In this document: in pieces, positions 63,812-64,000 of the stretch
Numbering within the stretch: position 1 is the stretch's first letter
Layout: every line of letters begins with the position of its first letter
NCBI GenBank assembly: GCA_029582265.1
Contig: CM055816.1
Location: 85,153,314 to 85,217,313, forward strand
Direction of reading: 5' to 3'
DNA: 64,000 nt
Source: Zoroaster sp. YZ-2022
Taxonomy: Eukaryota > Echinodermata > Asteroidea > Forcipulatida > Zoroasteridae
Position numbers and translations under genes: made by a program
Notes under the pieces: generated by a model
Told to the model about the DNA's origin: nothing
Seen by the model: only the letters and a program-made list of their open reading frames with translations
Database searches by the model: none

Positions 63812-64000
63812 CTGAAATACAGATATATATTGGGTCAACACTCACATAACACATTTTGTAAAAATGTAACTATTTTGTCACTTCCGCCACTGGCAATAAA
63901 CCATTAATTACATGTATCTTTCTATATATCTATCTATACAGGAAACCTAGTCATAGTTCTGCACTCTACAAATATGACCTTGACACTTGATTTGTAGTGT

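Noticed and set aside
9094..63811. Naming the big gene a Tie receptor, hemicentin, tenascin or VWDE
   Set aside because: Parts resemble each, but no kinase, FN3, VWD or other deciding domain is in the window.

Overview
This is a piece of an animal nuclear genome. It is AT-rich, its genes are broken by GT-AG introns, and it is crowded with short non-autonomous transposons, tRNA-derived SINEs and minisatellites. The repeat style and the gene types (secreted fibrinogen-domain protein, very long Ig/EGF protein) suggest a marine invertebrate deuterostome, with an echinoderm as best guess. That placement is inference; nothing here fixes the species.

Main content: about 55 kb (9,094-63,811, minus strand) is the interior of one very large gene for an extracellular modular protein. 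I trace 48 consecutive coding exons, 6,201 bp or 2,067 codons. Every exon length is a multiple of three and every intron is phase 1. In transcription order (high to low coordinate) the domains are: eight successive triplets of [Ig first half - Ig second half - EGF] (63,811-40,143); EGF; Ig; EGF; EGF; Ig; EGF; Ig; EGF; a fused EGF+Ig-first-half exon and its Ig second half; four EGFs; Ig; three EGFs; two calcium-binding EGFs (12,018-9,094). That makes 13 Ig domains, 21 short tenascin/WIF1/VWDE-spaced EGFs and 2 cbEGFs. No signal peptide, transmembrane segment, kinase or stop codon lies in the window, so both ends of the gene are outside it or unrecognised.

Downstream on the same strand (5,098-4,112) is a compact intronless gene for a secreted protein with a signal peptide, a PAN/apple-like domain and a complete fibrinogen-like C-terminal domain, probably a lectin or innate recognition protein. 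The left edge holds a 5'-truncated LINE with the end of a reverse transcriptase, and a 1.1-kb inverted-repeat element.

The introns hold at least 13 tRNA-Leu-derived SINEs with three kinds of 3' body, tRNA-Thr-like SINE heads, several MITE families (including TTAA-flanked ones with telomere-like CCCTAA termini), a long hairpin, and more than 20 tandem arrays with units of 15-131 bp. Many arrays and partial copies begin at a real exon-intron border or a transposon end. Local tandem duplication across splice sites therefore looks like a recurrent process in this gene, and it has left a trail of half-exons and decoy splice sites.
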